A stretch of DNA of 64,000 nucleotides from Rhododendron vialii (Eukaryota; Streptophyta; Magnoliopsida; Ericales; Ericaceae): NCBI RefSeq assembly GCF_030253575.1, contig NC_080564.1:4880501-4944500 (forward strand), read 5' to 3'. How positions within the stretch are numbered: the first letter of the stretch is position 1; each line of letters starts with the position of its first letter. A model generated the notes under the pieces. That model was not told the DNA's origin, ran no database searches, and saw only the letters and a program-made list of their open reading frames with translations. A program made the translations under genes and the position numbers. This document shows positions 59,496 through 64,000 of the stretch, one piece after another.

Positions 59496-60467
59496 GTTAT
59501 TATTTTTTAAAATAAATCACATAGTTAGTCCTTGAAGTTTCATACTTCAACAAATCTCATCGTTCAATTTCAATACAACATTAAAATATGATAATGCACC
59601 ATCTGAGCCCCACGTAAGGTGTTTATTTTATTTTTTATTTTATTTTATCAAAATCGTCTATCTTTTACATAATATTAATTAGGTCATTCGTATCAAGAAT
59701 GAAGTTGATGGCTTATAGCTAGACACTTAATTGGATGGAAAATATCATTCTATTATTCAATTTGCGTGCCGATGATGGAGTTTCCTAAACTTGATTGAGA
59801 CAAAAAATTACGTAGGTGACTTAATCAACAAACATAAAAAATTCAACGGATTTGATCGTCATTATTGTGTCACAGTCGCATGACTACATTACATTCAACT
59901 ACAATAGAGGACTAGGTTTCATACCAAATATAAATTGACTGTACAATCTAAATGTCGTTAGTGAGTGTATTTTTAAAATGATCGATCAGGACTGTTAGGA
60001 TGTTAAGTTATACAATATTTAATTTGTGATATTTTAGACATGTATTTTGTTTGGGTATAATAATTATTGATTGTGCAACGATATATTTTGGTCTTGTATC
60101 TAGTATCTTTTGATCGATTTCTTTTGGTACGACACATTGTGGTAAGAAAGTGTCAATTTTTTGTGTTGTCATAACAATTGTGGTTAAGTTATATAATTTG
60201 TAGTATTTTACACATGAGGGAGAGGGAGAGAAAGTCAATGAAGAGAGAACAACCTGTTACCTGCTAAGCCATTTTTTTATTTTATTAATTGGTTTAATAA
60301 ATGGGTGGTCCGGATTATTTACTTTGAAATCTAAGGGTTTAAAATCATGATGCGTACGGTACACCCCTTAATAAGGGGTGTGTACCATAGGACTACCCTA
60401 TAAAATATTATGAAATACTATAACAAAGGGAGAGAGAGAAAGAGAGGTGTAGAGAGAGAGGAAGGGG

Positions 60468-60855
60468 CTGTTTGATAAAACTGAAAGCTGAAAAATTAAG
60501 TACTGGAAACTGAATGCTGAAATTTTTAAGCTGAAAAGCTGTTTGATAAATATATTAAGTACTGAATTAAAAAAATGATGAATTAATTTTATTCCAATTT
60601 TATCTTAATTTACTAACGGTCACAATATACTTTTGGTAATGGTGGTGGAGTGGGGGAGGTAGTAGGAGTGCTGGTAGTGGTAGTGGTGGTGGTGGAGTGG
60701 TGGTAGTGTTGTAGTGATGGTAGTGGTGGTGGAGTGGCGGTGGTGGTGATGGTGGTGGAGTGGTAGAGGTGGTGGTAGGAGCGGTGGTGTGTGGTGGTGT
60801 AATGATGGTAGTGGTGGAGTGGTGGTGGTGGTGGTGATGTGGTGGTGGAGCTGGT

Positions 60856-60886
<31 letters not shown>

Positions 60887-61498
60887 GAAGTGGTGGTGGT
60901 GGTGGTGGAGTGGTGGTGGTGGTGGAGTGATGGTAGTGGTGGGGGAGTGGCGGTGGTGGTGATGGTGGTGGAGTGGTGGAGCGGTGGTGGTGGTGGGAGG
61001 AGGGGTGGTGGTGGTGGTGTAGTGATGGTAGTGGTGGTGGTTGTGGTGGAGTTGTGGTGGTGGTAGAGTGGTGGAGCTGGTGGTGGTGGTGGTAGTGGAG
61101 GAAGTGGTGGTGGTGGAGTTGGTGGTGGTGATGTGGTGGTGGTGGTGGTAGTGGAGGGGGTGGTGGTGGTGGTGGTGATGTGGTGGAGGAGGAGTAGTGG
61201 TAGTGGAGGTGGTGGTGGTGGAGTGGTGGAGGTTGTGGTAGTGGTGGTGGTGGTGGAGTGGTGGAGGTGTTGGTGGAAGTGGCTGTGGTGGTGGTATGAC
61301 GGTTGAATATAAGTGCACAAAAATTCAGCCAGAATTAAGTAGCTCAAAGCTACTTAATTTTTTTCAATTTTTTAGCCTAAATTTTAAGTGGTACTTAATT
61401 TGTTAAGTAATATGAAATGTGGTTATCAAACCTACTGAATCACTTATTACTTAATTGATTCAGTATTAAGTGCTGAATTTAGGTTATCAAACAAGCCC
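60468..61498. mobile_element. Inverted-repeat element carrying a (GTG)n block
   Basis: The left end GGGGCTGTTTGATAAAACTG and the right end, reading back as GGGCTTGTTTGATAACCTAA, form inverted termini. Both are followed by ATTAAGTACT/CTGAATTAAGT-type blocks over about 100 bases. The low-complexity (GTG)n block fills the centre. GGGC-TGTTTGATAA ends suggest a hAT-like MITE. No clear 8-bp target duplication was seen. Confidence 0.6.
60639..61300. repeat. (GTG)n-rich minisatellite, about 660 bp
   Basis: The plus strand is almost only G, T and A, built from GTG/GGT triplets with regular GGAGTGGTGG and GTAGTGGTGG variants. Longer sub-blocks recur (for example GTGGTGATGGTGGTGGAGTG near 60743 and 60955). 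It leaves long open frames on both strands by composition only (His/Thr/Pro on the minus strand). Confidence 0.9.
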
Positions 61499-61678
61499 GA
61501 AGTGGGTGAGAGGACAGATGAACACTTTTCAGGAGAGAGAAACTATTGTTTAACCTATTGATCATGAACAGTTCCTTGGTAACTATACCGAACCAATCCA
61601 TCAAAAGGTATTTTAGCTCTCTGTTTTGCTCTTCTGGTGCAGCCTAATTTTGGGACTTTCTTTCTCTATTTTACTTAG

Positions 61679-61827
61679 GAAAATTCTAAAATCAGTTCAA
61701 TGGGCTGACGATAGTAGGTGTGTAAATGTATATTAAAAGATGTAAAAAGTGTATAAAAATACGTATTTTTTTTGTCTTTTAATGTGTTTATCGTCAGCCC
61801 AGTGAGCTGACAATAGTAAGACCGTTT
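61679..61827. mobile_element. MITE family C, copy 2 (about 150 bp)
   Basis: It has the same borders and arms as copy 1 at 20951-21106: GGAAAATTCTAAAATCAG, GGGCTGACGATAGTAGGTG, TTTATCGTCAGCCCAGTGAG and AGTAAGACCGTTTT. Identity is about 85-90 percent by eye. Confidence 0.8.
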
Positions 61828-61958
61828 TACCTAATACGCCCTATATACCTTTGCTGATGTACTTGCCCTAACCGACTTGACCATCAACTGACTCCACTGA
61901 GTTAGTTGGGCGTGTGCTAGTGGAAGAATCTATTGAGGCTAAGCTGGCATTATTACTT

Positions 61959-62197
61959 AGGCTCCGTATCGGAAAAGAAAATAAGTATTTATTTTTTAAA
62001 AATGTAATTTTAAACTAAAAAATTATATGCTTACATAAGTAATTTTTTTATTAATATGAATTTTGTTTGATAAATTTCATTGAGATCTTTAATACGGTGC
62101 AAAAAAATTGAAAAATTATTTTTTATTTATATTTTTTTTAAATTTAAAAATATGAAATAAATACTTATTTTTTAAGAAGGTGTCCTGGAACCGCGCC
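61959..62197. mobile_element. MITE family D, copy 3 (239 bp), in an F-box promoter
   Basis: Ends are AGGCTCCGTATCGG and CTGGAACCGCGCCT. Inner blocks TTTGATAAATTTCATTGAGA and CTTTAATACGGTGCAAAAAA match copies 1 and 2. It ends 72 bases before the ATG of the third F-box copy. Confidence 0.75.
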
Positions 62198-62268
62198 TAC
62201 CACTCTTCACCTCTCTCTCACTCCCTCGAGATCAGTCAAACACGGGAGAGAGGGACAGGGAAAGGGCA

Positions 62269-62904
62269 ATGGACAGAATCCTGTGCGACGAGCTCCTCGA
62301 AGAAGTCCTCCCGCCGCGTTCCACTTTTTCCCCCTCCACCGCCGATGTCTCCCTCGTCTCCAAGCGGTGGCTCCGCCTCTACCGCTCTTCCAGATCCATC
62401 CTCTCTCTCCGCCTCTCCAAAGACAACTGTACGCCCCAATCCCTCTCCTCTTTTCTCTCTCACTTCCCCCGCCTCTCCAGCCTCCTCATCGCCATCTTCT
62501 CCGATCATCTCCTCTCCACCGTCTCCTCTTCCTGTCCCCCCGAGCTGGCACATCTCCACCTTCTACGCATGCCAGTCCCTCTCTCCCCTCTCCTCTCTCT
62601 CTCCACCTCATGCCCTCACCTCACTTCTCTCTCCATCTCCCTCTCCGCACCCCTCTCTTTCCACTGGCTCCTCTCCTTCCCCTCTCTTCACGTTTTCGTC
62701 CGCCGCGCTACCAAATTCGAACACGTCAATGCAGCTTCCAAGGGGATCAACCTCGACGGCGAGCTGAAATTAGAAACCCTAAGCCTTACCGGGATCCGAT
62801 GCGGAAATTACGGTCTCGATGGGCTGTGGAAAAGCTGTAAACTTTCAGATGTTTCCAGGTCGTGGGCTTCAAAGAAGTTCATTGAGGTTATTTTTGATGA
62901 ATGA
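62269..62904 (+). CDS. Internally deleted F-box protein, 211 aa
   Basis: It starts MDRILCDELLEEVLPP, continues TADVSLVSKRWLRLYRSS and runs collinear with the paralogues to GLDGLWKSCK. It then jumps directly to LSDVSRSWASKKFIEVIFDE and stops. Against the 52907 copy the missing DNA is 53561-54295, 735 bp or exactly 245 codons, so the frame is kept while nearly all LRRs are lost. In the F-box an extra C (CTCCCGCCGC) changes LRRLPLFP to LPPRSTFS before the frame meets the family again. It may still be translated, but substrate binding should be lost and Skp1/ASK binding may be impaired. Pseudogene or dominant-negative-like short F-box protein are both possible. The promoter was altered by a MITE. 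Confidence 0.7.
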   Translation: MDRILCDELLEEVLPPRSTFSPSTADVSLVSKRWLRLYRSSRSILSLRLSKDNCTPQSLSSFLSHFPRLSSLLIAIFSDHLLSTVSSSCPPELAHLHLLRMPVPLSPLLSLSTSCPHLTSLSISLSAPLSFHWLLSFPSLHVFVRRATKFEHVNAASKGINLDGELKLETLSLTGIRCGNYGLDGLWKSCKLSDVSRSWASKKFIEVIFDE

Positions 62905-64000
62905 TTCGGAAGGGGGAGAACAGAAGAAGGGCCATTCTATGTTTCTTTAGAGTTGTGAATCTATGCAGGTATTAATCTCCGTAAAAGCTTCTAATAAGAA
63001 TGTACCCATACTTTATAACATTGCGACATCTCTTATATTTCCCATGTCCTCTTCGTTTACTTCCTCATCAATTGTACTTGTATTAAGACTATGGGTTGTG
63101 TGTGTCTATTAGAATGTATATGTACAATTGTTGGGGTAGCAAATTAGCATATGGTGATCGTTTCTTACCGTTTTGATAAAGGATTATGGCGTTGGACAAT
63201 TGTTGGGGTAGCAAATTAGTAGTCCTTTAGTAATGAGAGAAATTTATGCTTTTCATTATTTTCTAGTGATCGGAATTTATGGAATTGATTTGGGGATAGT
63301 GCACTGATCTTAGCCTTCTTTGCTTATATGGGTTATGGATGTATTTCTTCTCATTGCATGAACTAATTTGTTGTTCTCTTCTGAGCTATGACTAATTCTG
63401 TACCACAGCTGCTTTGTCACAATAATGTTGCGGTTGTCTTATTGGCCCGCTAGTCTTCATTTTCATCTATATTGTGCTCTCTTGATTTAAGACTTAACTA
63501 TAGTGTCCGTGTCTCAGAATATGGATCCACCATTTTTTGAAGCCGTAAATTAGCATGTGAGCATCACATTTTATCACAAGGGTTATGCTGTTGGACTACC
63601 TCTTTTGCATAGTGAGAGGAAATTCATGATGCCCATCAAATTCCAGTGTTTAACGATTTCATTTGATGTTTAACGCAAATAAATCTGCAACGGGGATATG
63701 GTAAGAGGTTTGACTAGGAAGTTTTAGATACTTCCATCCACAAGGGAGATGGAACAGGTATTCTGTTTGGCATGTGGTCTATAAATCTGATACAAAAAGT
63801 ACCGTTTCAAATAGAGCTGATTTCCCCTTATGATCTGGAATTGCACAGTTTCTTCTGCTTAGAGTAGCCTTCTCTTTTCTTTTTCTTTTTTTCTGCACAA
63901 AATGAACAGATATGATTGAAGATGCTAAGTACTGTTTATTTTTTGGGACACATAGGAAGCAAACACACACACGCACGTGCACACACAGAGCACTAGATCT
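62905..64000. repeat. Duplicated 3' flank of the third F-box copy, to window end
   Basis: The sequence follows the 54356-55480 flank closely (GAACAGAAGAAGGGCC, ATTGTACTTGTATTAAGACT, GTTATGCTGTTGGACTA, CTTCCATCCACAAGGGAGAT, CACTAGATCT). It has an extra 22-base local duplication, TTGTTGGGGTAGCAAATTAG, near 63130 and 63200. No gene is seen. The unit continues past the window edge. Confidence 0.75.

Larger units (their letters stand above)
57508..60398. mobile_element. Mutator-like non-autonomous element (2.9 kb)
   Basis: A nine-base direct repeat TATAAAATA (57499-57507 and 60399-60407) flanks the element. Its ends read inward as GGAGGAAGCTATGGTACACA and GGGTAGTCCTATGGTACACA. Nine-base duplications are typical of Mutator-like elements. 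The left subterminal zone holds about five tandem units of about 133 bp (listed separately); an inverted relative of the unit lies near the right end (about 60020-60225). The middle has no transposase. The AT-rich target duplication could be chance, so border confidence is moderate. Confidence 0.6.
54356..62268. other. Spacer between second and third F-box copies
   Basis: Order of contents: duplicated 3' flank (54356 to about 55480), F-box tail remnant (55533-55592), another copy of the 3' flank (about 55593-56960), AT-rich DNA, a Mutator-like element (57508-60398), a (GTG)n-bearing element (60468-61498), MITE family C copy 2, and MITE family D copy 3, which ends 72 bases before the third F-box start. 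No intact gene is supported. Confidence 0.65.

Noticed and set aside
60613..61347. Two long minus-strand open frames (His/Thr/Pro-rich, over 230 residues) and a Val-rich plus-strand frame
   Set aside because: They come from the (GTG)n composition, which lacks stop codons in several frames. There are no domains, and the frames overlap each other.

Overview
This is plant nuclear DNA, almost certainly from a eudicot. The evidence is spliced genes with GT-AG introns of up to 3.8 kb, a PPR-DYW organelle RNA-editing factor, a plant-only AGCVIII kinase, a plant-only SOG1-type NAC factor, F-box/LRR paralogues, and many small inverted-repeat transposons (MITEs), SINEs and a TRIM element in AT-rich intergenic DNA. 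The species cannot be named from the sequence alone.

Layout. (1) 1669-5805, minus: six-exon SOG1-like NAC gene. (2) 5.8-10.7 kb: gene-free and packed with inverted-repeat elements, including MITEs nested in MITEs and a complete miniature LTR retrotransposon (TRIM, 9226-9672). (3) 10769-12631, plus: intronless PPR-DYW gene. (4) 13846-16502, minus: two-exon AGCVIII (D6PK-type) kinase with a SINE-like repeat in its intron. (5) 16.5-23.3 kb: mostly empty, with two short MITEs. (6) 23341-27628, minus: a three-exon gene for a 115-residue protein that is easy to miss because a 3.8-kb intron splits it. (7) 27.6-32.7 kb: MITE, a 27-base G run, G-rich DNA and the 3' flank of an F-box pseudogene. (8) 32689-34085, minus: F-box/LRR pseudogene with one frameshift and one nonsense codon. 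(9) 36416-42990, plus: six-exon GPAA1 (GPI transamidase subunit), with a truncated BED-finger/hAT transposase gene in intron 2 and a LINE tail in intron 5. (10) 43-47 kb: MITE cluster. (11) 47.1-64 kb, plus: F-box/LRR array, with intact copies at 47159 and 52907, a 3' tail remnant at 55.5 kb and an internally deleted copy at 62269. A 2.9-kb Mutator-like element and a (GTG)n-bearing element lie between the last two.

The clearest evolutionary story is the F-box family. One inverted and several direct copies share their coding regions and about 1-2.6 kb of 3' flank, so the duplicated units were long. They show intact, frameshifted, nonsense, tail-only and internally deleted states side by side. 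A hAT-like element with an 8-bp target duplication sits in the flank of one copy and is missing from the matching place in the others.

The single-copy genes act in unrelated processes: DNA-damage or stress transcription, organelle RNA editing, auxin-transport-type signalling and GPI anchoring in the ER. I see no sign that they form a pathway. No CRISPR array, tRNA gene, rRNA gene or clear new multi-gene system was found. All splice sites, repeat borders and homology calls were made by eye from the sequence and from remembered family features.
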